Assembly: GCF_016907895.1 (NCBI RefSeq)
Contig: NZ_JAFBCV010000014.1
Location: 58,186-122,185, forward strand
Source of the DNA: Shouchella xiaoxiensis
GTDB taxonomy: Bacteria; Bacillota; Bacilli; Bacillales; Bacillaceae_D
Direction: 5' to 3'
Length of the DNA stretch: 64,000 bases
Shown here: piece by piece, positions 9,770-22,090 of the stretch
How positions within the stretch are numbered: position 1 is the first letter of the stretch
Layout: the number at the start of each line of letters is the position of its first letter
The notes under the pieces: model-generated
The model's input: only the letters and a program-made list of their open reading frames with translations
Databases searched by the model: none
Told to the model about the DNA's origin: nothing
Made by a program: the position numbers and the translations under genes

Positions 9770-10954
9770 ATGAATAAGAAAACGCTTAAGGATTATGATT
9801 TCAAAGGAAAAACCGTTTTCTGTCGTGTGGACTTTAACGTACCAATGAAAGATGGTGCAATTACCGATGAAACGCGTATTAAAGCGGCGATTCCTACCAT
9901 TCAATACCTAACTGAGCAAGGTGCTCGAGTGCTGCTTGCTAGTCATTTAGGCCGTCCTAAAGGACAGGTTGTCGAGGAGCTTCGTTTATCTCCTGTTGCA
10001 GAGCGTTTATCTGAGATTCTAGGAAAAGACGTACAGGCAATTACAGAAGCTCACGGTACTGTTGCCAAAGAAGCAGCGGCTAATCTTCAAGATGGTGATG
10101 TAGCACTGTTAGAAAATGTACGCTTTTATGCTGGCGAAGAAAAGAATGATCCTGAATTAGCAAAAGCATTTGCAGAGCTAGCAGATGTTTACGTTAATGA
10201 TGCGTTTGGCGCTGCTCATCGTGCGCATGCTTCAACTGAAGGCATCGCGCATCACTTGCCATCTGCTGCGGGATTTTTAATGGAAAAAGAACTTGATGTA
10301 CTTGGTAAAGCTTTAAGTAATCCTGAACGCCCGTTCACAGCCGTAATTGGTGGTGCAAAAGTAAAAGATAAGATTGGCGTTATCGATAACTTGTTAGACA
10401 ATGTCGATAATCTTATTATCGGTGGAGGACTTGCTTATACGTTTGTAAAAGCTCAAGGCCATGAAGTGGGTCAGTCGCTTTTAGAAGAAGATAAGATTGA
10501 GTTGGCTAAATCGTTTATGGAAAAAGCAAAAGCAAAAGGTGTTCAATTTTACATGCCTGAAGACGTCATAGTGGCTGATGATTTCTCAAATGATGCCAAC
10601 ATCAAAGAAGTGGCTATTACAGATATTCCAGCTGATTGGGAAGCACTTGATATTGGTTCAAAAACACGGGCTACTTATGCAGAGGTCCTAAAGCAATCCA
10701 AACTTGTTATTTGGAACGGACCGATGGGCGTATTTGAATTAGATGCTTTTGCAAATGGAACAAAAGCTGTTGGACAAGCATTAGCAGACTCAACTGATAC
10801 GTATTCTGTTATTGGTGGAGGCGACTCAGCCGCTGCTGTTGAAAAATTTGGCTTAGCTGATCAAATGAGCCACATTTCAACTGGTGGTGGAGCGAGCCTG
10901 GAGTTTATGGAAGGCAAAGAGCTTCCTGGTGTTACAGCATTAACGGAAAAATAA
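9770..10954 (+). CDS. pgk: Phosphoglycerate kinase
   Basis: 394 aa, standard for bacterial PGK. It makes ATP from 1,3-bisphosphoglycerate. The signature [11 protein letters not shown], with substrate-binding ASHLGRPKG, lies in the N-domain. The C-domain has [16 protein letters not shown] and the [13 protein letters not shown] nucleotide loop. A TAGGAGG ribosome site precedes the ATG. Third gene of the operon, 81 bases after gapA with a hairpin between them. Confidence 0.98.
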   Translation: MNKKTLKDYDFKGKTVFCRVDFNVPMKDGAITDETRIKAAIPTIQYLTEQGARVLLASHLGRPKGQVVEELRLSPVAERLSEILGKDVQAITEAHGTVAKEAAANLQDGDVALLENVRFYAGEEKNDPELAKAFAELADVYVNDAFGAAHRAHASTEGIAHHLPSAAGFLMEKELDVLGKALSNPERPFTAVIGGAKVKDKIGVIDNLLDNVDNLIIGGGLAYTFVKAQGHEVGQSLLEEDKIELAKSFMEKAKAKGVQFYMPEDVIVADDFSNDANIKEVAITDIPADWEALDIGSKTRATYAEVLKQSKLVIWNGPMGVFELDAFANGTKAVGQALADSTDTYSVIGGGDSAAAVEKFGLADQMSHISTGGGASLEFMEGKELPGVTALTEK

Positions 10955-10990
10955 GATCAGATAAGATGATCTCCTAAACTTTGAAGATGA

Positions 10991-13293
<2,303 letters not shown>

Positions 13294-13302
13294 TAGGAGT
13301 GA

Positions 13303-14598
<1,296 letters not shown>

Positions 14599-14613
14599 GC
14601 CTGATTTAATGTT

Positions 14614-14649
14614 AAAAAGGCACGAGAGGAATTCCTCTCGTGCCTTTTT
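14614..14649. terminator. 36-bp perfect palindromic terminator between eno and the lacI-type gene
   Basis: AAAAAGGCACGAGAGGAA is followed directly by its exact reverse complement, giving a T5 end on either strand. It serves the glycolytic operon (+) and the converging sugar-transport cluster (-). Confidence 0.93.
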
Positions 14650-14664
14650 GCTATGTTTCATAAG

Positions 14665-15654
14665 CTATTTCTCTTTAACGGTTGAACGTTTCACTAGTTC
14701 AGTTGTTAGCATGCAATGATTAGCAGGGCGTTCTCCATTGAGTAACTGAAAAATAATATGGGCTGCCATTGCTCCCGCTTCATACTTAGGTTGTTTCACC
14801 GTTGTTAAAGCCGGTTGCAAGTATCCAGCAAGCTGAATATCATCAAATCCGATGATTGATATGTCCTCGGGGATTTGGATGTTCTTTTCTTTAAAAGCTT
14901 CTAAGCCACCAATTACCATTTCATCATTGGCGTAAAAAAGGGCTTCCGGTAAATTACCTTGAGCAAGCAATAACTTCGTAGCATGGTAGCCACCTTCTTT
15001 AGTAAAGCCACCATTTAGATGCCATTTGGATTGATACGTTAAGTGAGCATCGTTGAGTGCTTGTTTGTAACCTTCTGTCCGTAAAATATTATCTCTTGAA
15101 GTAATTGGGCCACTAATAAAGCCTATCTCTTTAATTTCTTGTTCAATTAAATAAGAAGTTGCATTGTAGCCACCTTGCCAATTATCAACTTCGACGCAAT
15201 AGATATTCTCATCTTTTAAAAATCGATCTAGCACAACGACAGGCATCCCTTGCTGTGCCGCTTGGAAAACGAGATCGTCTGTAATATTGTGCGCAAGCAC
15301 AATCGCTCCGTCAACTCGTTTTTCCGTCAAAAACTTCGTTGCTGTCGATGAATCGCCACCAACTGAGCTACAGGCGACTAACCCATAGTGTTTTGAAGCG
15401 GTCACATCTTGAACGCCCTTAATCAATTCAGAATAAAATGGACCGGATAAATCACTTAATATGATGGCGATCGTATTTGTTTTCGTACGTTTTAGATCTG
15501 CAGCAAAACCATTCTTAGAATAATTTAGTTGTTTTGCTGCTTCGTGGACTTTCCGCTTCGTGCTGTCGCTAATCTTGTTGCTGTGATTGAGCGCATATGA
15601 GGCTGTTGAAAGGGCAACCCCCGCTAATTTTGCTACATCTTTTATTGTTGCCAT
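14665..15654 (-). CDS. LacI-family transcriptional regulator
   Basis: 329 aa from the ATG at 15654 (MATIKDVAKLAGVALSTASY), preceded by GGAGG at 8 bases; an earlier in-frame start would be upstream of that site. The N-terminal helix-turn-helix carries the usual LacI hinge ALNHSNKISDSTKRKVHEAA. The rest is a periplasmic-binding-like domain ending in GFDDIQLAGYLQPALTTVKQP. It is the last gene of the minus-strand cluster with the sugar importer and probably represses it through the GAAACGTTTC palindromes at 18752 and 18886. The sugar is unknown. Confidence 0.92.
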   Translation of the reverse strand: MATIKDVAKLAGVALSTASYALNHSNKISDSTKRKVHEAAKQLNYSKNGFAADLKRTKTNTIAIILSDLSGPFYSELIKGVQDVTASKHYGLVACSSVGGDSSTATKFLTEKRVDGAIVLAHNITDDLVFQAAQQGMPVVVLDRFLKDENIYCVEVDNWQGGYNATSYLIEQEIKEIGFISGPITSRDNILRTEGYKQALNDAHLTYQSKWHLNGGFTKEGGYHATKLLLAQGNLPEALFYANDEMVIGGLEAFKEKNIQIPEDISIIGFDDIQLAGYLQPALTTVKQPKYEAGAMAAHIIFQLLNGERPANHCMLTTELVKRSTVKEK

Positions 15655-15705
15655 CCGCAACCTCCAAATCACTTACTTTCAACCTTATTTATTTCTTATG
15701 ATTAT

Positions 15706-16528
15706 CTACTTAATACCTGAAACGTTAAAACCATCAACAATGTATTTTTGGAACAAAATAAATACAATTAAAATCGGTACTACCATAAATGTAGAACCAG
15801 CCATTTGTAGTCCGTAATTTGTGACATGCTGATCTTGTAAGAGAGCTAGTCCGACGGATAATGTATAGAGTGATTGATCACTTGCAATAATTAATGGCCA
15901 AATAAAGCTGTTCCATGAACCAATAAACGTAAGAATAATCTGCACGGCTAATATAGGTTTCGTTAATGGAATAATAAGCTTAAAGAAAATATAGAGTTCA
16001 CCTGCACCGTCAAGTCGAGCAGCTTCAATTAAATCATCAGGAATCGTAACCATAAACTGCCTAATTAAAAAGATATTAAACGCAACAATGAGACCCGGCA
16101 AGACAATACCAGTCATTGTATTTGTTAACCCTGCCTCATTCAAAATAAGGTAGGTAGGGATCATTGTGACTTGACCAGGAATCATCATCGTAATCAGCAC
16201 AACGGCAAACCAAAATTCTTTTCCTTTAAATTTAAATTTACCAAAACCATAGCCAGCCATTGTATTTAACAATAACCCACCCATAGAGAAAAAGACAATA
16301 ATAAGGGTGTTCATTAAATAGATATCAAAGTTTAGATTTTGAAATAGATTGATGTAATGTTCAAAGGTTGGAGAGGCTGGAAATAATGTTGGTGGTGTTT
16401 GCAAGACTTCTCGATCATCTTTAAATGAACTTAAAAATCATCCATATAAAAGGAATCGATACAGCAATTCCTCCCAGTGTAAGAATTCCAATAATAATTG
16501 TTCGTTCAAATTTATTCTTTAATTCCAA
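15706..16528 (-). pseudogene. Carbohydrate ABC permease (MalG type), frameshifted
   Basis: The intact part (from 16404 down) is a MalG-type permease with the EAA loop EAARLDGAGELYIFFKLIIPL. Its first membrane segment is in another frame: a TTG at 16528 behind AGGAGGG starts LELKNKFERTIIIGILTLGG and runs to a stop just after IPFIWMIF. Removing one T from the run of five at 16433-16437 (A5 on the plus strand) joins IPFIWMI to LSSFKDDREVLQTPP, the expected family sequence, and restores 273 aa. It is either a real frameshift that breaks the importer or a homopolymer sequencing error. Confidence 0.8.
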
Positions 16529-16540
16529 AATGAACCCTCC

Positions 16541-17422
16541 TTAATCTTCAGATTTTCTAAATTTAAACTGTATAAGTGTAATCGTAATGATGAACAAAAA
16601 TAGAATAAATGAAGCAGCTGCACCATAGCCGAATTGACTATATTGAAAGCCCTCTTGGTAAATAAGCAAAGCCATTGAATTTGTGCCATTCAAAGGTCCA
16701 CCATTTGTCATGATAAACGGTTCTTCAAAAAACTGTAGCCAGCCGATTAGCGTGGTAACGGTAACAAAAAAAGTAGCAAATCGCATGGATGGAATGGTAA
16801 TCTTAAAGAGTTTTTGAACTCGATTTGCACCATCAATATCTGCTGCCTCATATAGCGATTTAGGTACTGACTTTAATGCTGCTAAAAAAATCAGCATACT
16901 GACACCATTACTTTTCCAAACAGCGAGTGCAATAAGGGAAAGCTTTGCAATAAAAGGATCTTCTAACCACGGAACAGAAGCAACATCAATTAGTGAGAGC
17001 AAGTAATTAAACAAGCCATACTCTTGGTTATATAAGAACCCCCAAACAATGGCAATCGCCACGATGTTCGTAATGGAAGGCATGTAGTAAATAATACGGA
17101 ATGTAGAAGAGAGCCACCGTCCAACAAAGTGGAGTAGGAGAGCGATTAAAAACGAACTACCAACCGCTAAAGGTACACCGATTAAAACATAGAAAAAAGT
17201 ATTAAACATCGATTGTAGAAAGCGAGTGTCGCTAAATAACGCTATGAAATTGTCAATTCCTACAAATGATATCTGTGACCAATCTGCTAATTTTCTTAAA
17301 TTCATATCGGTAAAGCTAACGCCAAAGGCAACAATAATTGGGAAAAAGGAGAACACAGCTAACAGCAAAACAGCAGGAGCAATAAATAAAAATGGGGTCA
17401 TTTTCATTTTAAAACGATTCAA
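16541..17422 (-). CDS. Carbohydrate ABC permease (MalF/UgpA type)
   Basis: 293 aa integral membrane protein with six predicted helices. The conserved EAA loop EAADIDGANRVQKLFKITIP contacts the ATPase. The TTG start at 17422 is placed by AGAGGTG 8-9 bases upstream; an ATG five codons later is possible. It lies between the binding protein and the second permease. No ATPase gene is present, so a shared MsmX-like ATPase encoded elsewhere is expected. Confidence 0.92.
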   Translation of the reverse strand: MNRFKMKMTPFLFIAPAVLLLAVFSFFPIIVAFGVSFTDMNLRKLADWSQISFVGIDNFIALFSDTRFLQSMFNTFFYVLIGVPLAVGSSFLIALLLHFVGRWLSSTFRIIYYMPSITNIVAIAIVWGFLYNQEYGLFNYLLSLIDVASVPWLEDPFIAKLSLIALAVWKSNGVSMLIFLAALKSVPKSLYEAADIDGANRVQKLFKITIPSMRFATFFVTVTTLIGWLQFFEEPFIMTNGGPLNGTNSMALLIYQEGFQYSQFGYGAAASFILFLFIITITLIQFKFRKSED

Positions 17423-17451
17423 TGATTTTCACCTCTTTAGTTAAATACAAG

Positions 17452-17475
17452 AAGGGTGCAGCTTCGTGCACCCTT
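17452..17475 (-). other. Intercistronic stem-loop between binding protein and permease genes
   Basis: AAGGGTGCA and TGCACCCTT pair perfectly around a 6-base loop. Such hairpins after a binding-protein gene commonly protect its mRNA or stop part of transcription, so that the binding protein is made in excess over the permeases. Confidence 0.55.
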
Positions 17476-17486
17476 TAATGGGAGTG

Positions 17487-18713
17487 TTATTCGCCTAAGA
17501 TTCTGCTTACAGTTGCTTTATATTCCTCAATTGCCTGATCTATATCTTGGCCACCTCGATTTATCTGTTCTAGTGTCTTAATTAATTCTTGACCAAGTCG
17601 CTCAAATTCAGGGATAAGTGGGAGTGGCTGAGTTGCAGTCAATTGTTCACCAAAAGTACTTACCATGGTGTTATCCGCTAGTATTGGATTGTCCCAAGCA
17701 TCCATTATTGCTGGAAGTTCACTGTTCTCTTCGTACCAGCGAACCTGTGTTTCTGGTTCGGCCATCCAGTTTAAAAATTCAAGTGATTGGTCTACTTTAG
17801 TAGAATTATGGAAGATTGAAAGATGAGCGCCGCCAATCATTGAATCGTTTGTTACAGCTTCTGGCATAACATGAACATCCCATTGACCTTCCAGTTCTGG
17901 AACACGCTCATTTAATGTGCGAATATCCCAGGGACCACTAATAAACATCGGCTTTGAACCTTCTTCAAATGCTTGGAAGAATTCCTTTCCCTCGCCCATT
18001 TGTGAAAGCTCTTCGTTGTAATACAAATGATGTAACCGAATCGCTTCTTCAAAAGCCGGGTCATCAAAATTGGCAGAACCAAGGTCTACATCGTAATTCC
18101 AACCTTGTTGCCATGCTAAAATAAATGGAAACTGAGGGTCTTCAGTTGGCAAATCAATGGCATATTGACCATCGCCTCGATCTGCTAATTGACGAGAGGC
18201 GTCAATCATGTCATCCCATGTGGTTGGGCCATCTGGATAGCCCACTTCCGCAAGCAAATCAGTTCGATAGTACAGGAGACGCGTATCTACATACCAAGGA
18301 ACGCCAATAACTTGGTCTTCAAAATTTGTTGTGTCAATCGCGGACTCAAAAAAACGATCTTGACTAAGATTCTCATAATCAGCAAGGTGATCACTTAAAT
18401 CAAGGAAAGTTCCTGCTTCTGCAAATTCAGCTACCCATGTTGTGCCGATTTGAAGAACATCTGGTCCATTTCCTGATGCTACGGCTGTAAGCAAACGATC
18501 ATGAGCATTGCTCCATGGTATGGTTTGAACGTTTACAGTCATTCCTGTTTCATCTTCAAATTCTGATACAAAATCTTCTAAGCCGCCTGACATCGTCCAA
18601 ACAGAAATTTCATTTTCGTTTGAGCTTCCACCTAATTCATTAGAATTACATGCTCCGAGCACAAAAACGGTTAAAGCGAGTGCCGAATACAACTTAATTT
18701 TATGTTTGTTCAT
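17487..18713 (-). CDS. Sugar ABC transporter substrate-binding lipoprotein
   Basis: 408 aa from the ATG at 18713 (8 bases after AAGGGG; the TTG two codons earlier is too close). The signal peptide MNKHKIKLYSALALTVFVLG is followed by lipobox LGAC with Cys22, so it is anchored in the membrane outer face. The mature part is a family 1 (MalE/UgpB type) solute-binding protein (EISVWTMSGGLEDFVSEF; MFISGPWDIR; LEFLNWMAEPETQ). It is the first gene of the importer cluster. The sugar specificity is not readable. Confidence 0.93.
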   Translation of the reverse strand: MNKHKIKLYSALALTVFVLGACNSNELGGSSNENEISVWTMSGGLEDFVSEFEDETGMTVNVQTIPWSNAHDRLLTAVASGNGPDVLQIGTTWVAEFAEAGTFLDLSDHLADYENLSQDRFFESAIDTTNFEDQVIGVPWYVDTRLLYYRTDLLAEVGYPDGPTTWDDMIDASRQLADRGDGQYAIDLPTEDPQFPFILAWQQGWNYDVDLGSANFDDPAFEEAIRLHHLYYNEELSQMGEGKEFFQAFEEGSKPMFISGPWDIRTLNERVPELEGQWDVHVMPEAVTNDSMIGGAHLSIFHNSTKVDQSLEFLNWMAEPETQVRWYEENSELPAIMDAWDNPILADNTMVSTFGEQLTATQPLPLIPEFERLGQELIKTLEQINRGGQDIDQAIEEYKATVSRILGE

Positions 18714-18751
18714 AGTCAAATCCCCTTAGTGAAAACTAGTGTATTTTTAGT

Positions 18752-18761
18752 GAAACGTTTC
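18752..18761. promoter_or_regulatory. LacI-type operator, proximal
   Basis: Perfect palindrome GAAACGTTTC, in context GTGAAACGTTTCTA. It starts about 10 bases downstream of the -10 box of the importer promoter, a classic repressor position. A cre (CcpA) reading is possible, but the site is 2 bases shorter than consensus. Confidence 0.65.
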
Positions 18762-18771
18762 TATTGATGAT

Positions 18772-18799
18772 AGTATACAATGATTGAAATAGTTTTCAA
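18772..18799 (-). promoter_or_regulatory. Promoter of the sugar importer cluster
   Basis: On the minus strand TTGAAA (18799-18794), 16 bases, TATACT (18777-18772). Confidence 0.65.
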
Positions 18800-18885
18800 T
18801 AAATTTTAAAAAAACTTTTTAATCAACTATATCTACTTGTAATTAAAGGAAATAGTAATATGAATTGATTTATTCACTAACTGGT

Positions 18886-18895
18886 GAAACGTTTC
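18886..18895. promoter_or_regulatory. LacI-type operator, distal
   Basis: A second perfect GAAACGTTTC in context GTGAAACGTTTCGA, centre 134 bp from the proximal copy. The pair could support DNA looping. It is also just upstream of the ubiX-like promoter. Confidence 0.6.
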
Positions 18896-18922
18896 GATAT
18901 TTTATTCGTTATGAGTGATGAT

Positions 18923-18952
18923 TTGTTCATGAAATAAGTGGCGTTGTATACT
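18923..18952 (+). promoter_or_regulatory. Promoter of the ubiX-like gene
   Basis: TTGTTC (18923-18928), 18 bases, TATACT (18947-18952), about 34 bases before the ATG. Confidence 0.55.
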
Positions 18953-18986
18953 ATAACTATCTTTTATACGTAGGAGCGATTTAGTA

Positions 18987-19544
18987 ATGAAAGTGATTGT
19001 TGGGATAACAGGTGCGACAGGGGCACCTTTTGGTATAAAGTTATTAGAAGTGTTACAAAATAGCCAGGTTGAAACCCATCTTGTTCTATCAAAATGGGCA
19101 GCGGTAACAATAGCCCATGAAACGGACTATACAATTAAAGGTGTACAGGCTTTAGCAGATTATTCTTATTCATTTGATGATCAATCAGCTCGAATATCTA
19201 GCGGTTCTATGCGTATGGACGCCATGATTATTGCCCCTTGTTCAATGAAAACGCTCGCTTCAATTAGAAATGGAATAGCCGATAATTTAATTGCCAGAGC
19301 GGCAGATGTGATGTTAAAAGAACGAAAGCCTCTTGTACTAATGACGAGAGAAACCCCGTTAAATACGATCCATTTAGAGAACATGACTGATCTTTCTAGA
19401 ATGGGCGTGACAATCTTTCCGCCGGTTCCGGCATTTTACAACCAGCCAGAGACACTTGAGGATATGGTTAATCATCTTGTTTATCGAGTGCTTGATCAAA
19501 TAGGGATTGAACATCCTGACGCACAACGTTGGGATGGATTATAA
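18987..19544 (+). CDS. ubiX: UbiX/Pad1-family flavin prenyltransferase
   Basis: 185 aa flavoprotein family that attaches a dimethylallyl unit to FMN, making the prenyl-FMN cofactor of UbiD-type decarboxylases. The N-terminal GITGATGAPFGIKLLEVL phosphate loop, SSGSMRMDAMIIAPCSMKTLA in the middle, and RKPLVLMTRETPLN with HLENM are all typical. No ubiD gene lies in the window, in contrast with the bsdBCD arrangement. The next gene, a flavin-binding-type protein, begins inside its last codons. Confidence 0.92.
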   Translation: MKVIVGITGATGAPFGIKLLEVLQNSQVETHLVLSKWAAVTIAHETDYTIKGVQALADYSYSFDDQSARISSGSMRMDAMIIAPCSMKTLASIRNGIADNLIARAADVMLKERKPLVLMTRETPLNTIHLENMTDLSRMGVTIFPPVPAFYNQPETLEDMVNHLVYRVLDQIGIEHPDAQRWDGL

Positions 19545-19989
19545 AGTGAAGCATATACCTGATGAAATCGTTACTTATCTTAATGGAGAACAGCTAGAGA
19601 AAAAAAGCGATGTTGCGATGCACTTTGTGACAATTGATGATAATGGCTATCCCTATAAAGCAATGGTAAGCGTGGGAGAGGTGCTTTGTTTAACTGAAAC
19701 TCAAATTCGAATGGCTCTTTGGCAAAAAACAAACACGGTTAATTATGTAATGAAATCCAAAAAAGCAACATTAATGGTGGTTATTCCGCCAACTGCCTAT
19801 GATCTTCAGCTTGACGTCACATTTTTACGTTATGAGGAAGAGAGTGCTTTATTTGAAGCTACTGTAAAAAACGTCAAGAGTGATCGTGCGCCATATGCAC
19901 AATTAACAAATGGTGTGCAGTACCAGTTGAAATCAGCTGGGCAGACAATTGAATTGTGGAAAAAAAAACTGAAACTCTTAAAGAGTTAA
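19534..19989 (+). CDS. Pyridoxamine 5'-phosphate oxidase-like split-barrel protein
   Basis: About 151 aa. The pattern (MHFVTIDDNGYPYKAMVSVG; MALWQKTNTVNYVMKSKKATLMVVIPP) resembles FMN-binding split-barrel proteins of the PNPOx-like group. A TTG at 19507 would also be in frame; ATG 19534 is chosen as the first ATG, but neither has a clear ribosome site, suggesting coupling to ubiX. It overlaps the ubiX stop by 11 bases. A flavin link is plausible from both family and neighbour, but the reaction is unknown. Confidence 0.65.
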   Translation: MDYKVKHIPDEIVTYLNGEQLEKKSDVAMHFVTIDDNGYPYKAMVSVGEVLCLTETQIRMALWQKTNTVNYVMKSKKATLMVVIPPTAYDLQLDVTFLRYEEESALFEATVKNVKSDRAPYAQLTNGVQYQLKSAGQTIELWKKKLKLLKS

Positions 19990-19993
19990 CCTA

Positions 19994-20022
19994 TTGTATC
20001 AACGTAAGCACTGTGATAAAAT
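19994..20022 (+). promoter_or_regulatory. Promoter of secG
   Basis: TTGTAT (19994-19999), 17 bases, TAAAAT (20017-20022), 34 bases before the ATG. Confidence 0.65.
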
Positions 20023-20055
20023 TAAAACATTGAATGTGTTCGTGGAGGTGTCTTG

Positions 20056-20286
20056 ATGCAGCTGTTTCTAATGATTGCTTTAATAATTGTATCTGTTCTT
20101 CTTGTAACGAGTATCTTGTTACAACCAGGCCGTAGCTCAGGCTTAGCAGGAGCTATATCTGGTGGAGCAGAGCAGTTGCTTGGTAAACAGAAAGCGCGTG
20201 GACTTGATGCGGTTTTGCATCGTTCTACAATTGTACTTGCCGTGTTGTTTTTTGTTCTGACAGGACTTAATGCTTTCTACCTATAA
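20056..20286 (+). CDS. secG: SecG, preprotein translocase subunit
   Basis: 76 aa with two hydrophobic helices (residues 1-22 and about 53-74) joined by the conserved [20 protein letters not shown] cytoplasmic loop of SecG. It assists the SecYEG channel. ATG 20056 is 5 bases after GGAGGTG; a TTG one codon earlier is too close. It heads the Bacillus secG-esterase-rnr-smpB-ssrA block, though a terminator follows it here. Confidence 0.95.
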   Translation: MQLFLMIALIIVSVLLVTSILLQPGRSSGLAGAISGGAEQLLGKQKARGLDAVLHRSTIVLAVLFFVLTGLNAFYL

Positions 20287-20300
20287 GAATCGGTTATGTA

Positions 20301-20330
20301 GCGTCTGGAGACACATCCGGGCGTTTTTTT
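20301..20330 (+). terminator. Terminator after secG
   Basis: CGTCTGGA (20302-20309) pairs with TCCGGGCG (20316-20323), with two G-U pairs, followed by T7. Confidence 0.75.
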
Positions 20331-20391
20331 GTTTTTGTGTTTGAAATGAGTGGAAAAAAGGAAAACTCGCTTAATAGAGGTGATTAAACCA

Positions 20392-21360
20392 TTGCGGTTA
20401 AATATACTAGATCAAATGCCTATTCCAACGAACCTAACAGCAGAAACACTAGCGATTCAAACGACATATTTGGTCCAAAAAGCCGAGCAATGGGGTTATG
20501 AACGGTATTGGTTTGCTGAACATCATGGCACGAAAGGATTAATTTCAAGTTCACCAGAACTTTGGATGGCCAGCATGGCAGCAAAAACAACAACAATTAA
20601 ACTTGGGTCAGGTGGAATATTACTTCCACAATATAGTTCATATAAAGTAGCGAGTCAGCTTAATCAGTTAGCGGTTAGCTTTCCTGGAAGAATAGATGGT
20701 GGTTTGGGACGTTCGCCTGGAGGTACCGAAAAGATTAGGAGAGCGTTAGCAAACAACAAAGAGAGTGAACTAAATCAATTCTGGGACAAAGTGGATGATG
20801 TCATTAACTGGACACAAAACCATGCGTACAATGGTATAACGGCATCGCCATTTCCACAAACACCGCCTGATTTATTTGTTTTAGGCTTAGGAGAACGAAG
20901 TGCCATTCAAGCAGCAGAACGAGGTCTTGGTTTTGTCCATGGGTATTTTATTCAGCCAGTGCGTTTTAAAGAGGCTCATCTGGCCTACCAAAAAGCGTTT
21001 AATCGTCAAAAATTTAAAGCACCAGAGGCGCTAACGGCTGTTTTTGTGGTATGTGGTGAATCAGATGAACATGCTGAAAAACTTGCAGAGAGTCAAGATG
21101 TATGGCTTCTGCAAACTGAAAAAGGATTAGATAGTCGAATTCCTGCAGCGATTCCAAACCGATTAACTGAAAATGATAAAAACCGGATTCATTTGAACCG
21201 TAATAGAATGATTGTTGGCTCTTTAGCAACGGTTAAAGAGAAGTTAAATCGTCTTTCAGAACAAGCTAACTCTAATCAATTTCTTGTGCTCTGCAATCTA
21301 TATGATTTTAATGAACGTATACGGTCGTATGAGCGGTTGGCAAATTTAATAACATCATAG
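20392..21360 (+). CDS. Luciferase-like monooxygenase (LLM class flavin oxidoreductase)
   Basis: 322 aa from the TTG at 20392, which is 8 bases after AGAGGTGA and gives LRLNILDQMPIP, a typical N-terminus for this family. A GTG at 20350 is in frame but precedes the ribosome site. Signatures are YERYWFAEHH, GSGGILLPQYSSYKVASQ and GRIDGGLGRSPGG. The fold is the F420/FMN-dependent bacterial luciferase TIM barrel. The substrate is unknown. It is placed between secG and two esterases, an insertion relative to B. subtilis. Confidence 0.9.
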   Translation: MRLNILDQMPIPTNLTAETLAIQTTYLVQKAEQWGYERYWFAEHHGTKGLISSSPELWMASMAAKTTTIKLGSGGILLPQYSSYKVASQLNQLAVSFPGRIDGGLGRSPGGTEKIRRALANNKESELNQFWDKVDDVINWTQNHAYNGITASPFPQTPPDLFVLGLGERSAIQAAERGLGFVHGYFIQPVRFKEAHLAYQKAFNRQKFKAPEALTAVFVVCGESDEHAEKLAESQDVWLLQTEKGLDSRIPAAIPNRLTENDKNRIHLNRNRMIVGSLATVKEKLNRLSEQANSNQFLVLCNLYDFNERIRSYERLANLITS

Positions 21361-21375
21361 AAAGAGGCGGTTCAG

Positions 21376-22068
21376 GTGATTGGATGCTTATGTATACATG
21401 GTTTTACAGGTGATCCATGGGAAGTTCAGCCTGTTGCTGATTCACTAGCTAAGCAAGATGACTGGCTCGTTTATACACCCGTATTGCCGGGACATGGAAA
21501 AAGCGCAACGGAATTGAAATCGGCTACGTATGAGGAATGGGTTTATGCGGTCGAGGTTGCAATTGAGGAGCTTGAAAAAAGATGCTCTACGCTGTATGTG
21601 ATCGGTTTCTCAATGGGTGGAATGCTAGCAAGTTACATTGCGGCAAGGTATCCTGTAAATAAGCTTGTACTGTTGAATGCTGCGGCCCATTATGTAAATC
21701 CTAAACAATTTTTTAAAGATATGATTGGAACCATTCGTTTTCATATTACTGGTACACAGGAAGAAGACCAGCTAATTGAACTCTATGAGCAAAAGTTCAG
21801 AGAAACCCCTTTTGCCGCTGTTGGTCAATTTTTACAATTGATTCAAAAAACAAAGCCATATGCAAGCCGCATAAAGATTCCAACGCTCATTATTCAAGGT
21901 GAGTTAGACGGGCTTGTCCCGCTAAAATCAGCTTATCATCTATATGATGTCATCGAGTCGGAAGAAAAAGAACTACTAGTGATGAAACAATCACGACATA
22001 TGATTTGTCATGGGTTTGAATCGGATAAAGTAATTAATGAGATCCAAACGTTTTTAACATCAAGTTAA
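21376..22068 (+). CDS. Alpha/beta hydrolase (esterase/lipase family)
   Basis: 230 aa. Oxyanion motif [10 protein letters not shown], nucleophile elbow GFSMGG (Ser near 75), acid in QGELDGLVP and His in SRHMICH complete a serine-hydrolase triad. The GTG start at 21376 lies after AAGAGGCGG. It is a paralogue of the next gene, with which it is arranged in tandem 22 bases apart. The natural ester is unknown. Confidence 0.88.
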   Translation: MIGCLCIHGFTGDPWEVQPVADSLAKQDDWLVYTPVLPGHGKSATELKSATYEEWVYAVEVAIEELEKRCSTLYVIGFSMGGMLASYIAARYPVNKLVLLNAAAHYVNPKQFFKDMIGTIRFHITGTQEEDQLIELYEQKFRETPFAAVGQFLQLIQKTKPYASRIKIPTLIIQGELDGLVPLKSAYHLYDVIESEEKELLVMKQSRHMICHGFESDKVINEIQTFLTSS

Positions 22069-22090
22069 TGCAGAAAGGGCGAATAACAAC

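Noticed and set aside
18751..18764. Reading the GAAACGTTTC palindromes as CcpA cre sites
   Set aside because: Only the central 10-12 bases fit, and the presence of a local LacI regulator and the paired placement favour a dedicated operator; not excluded.
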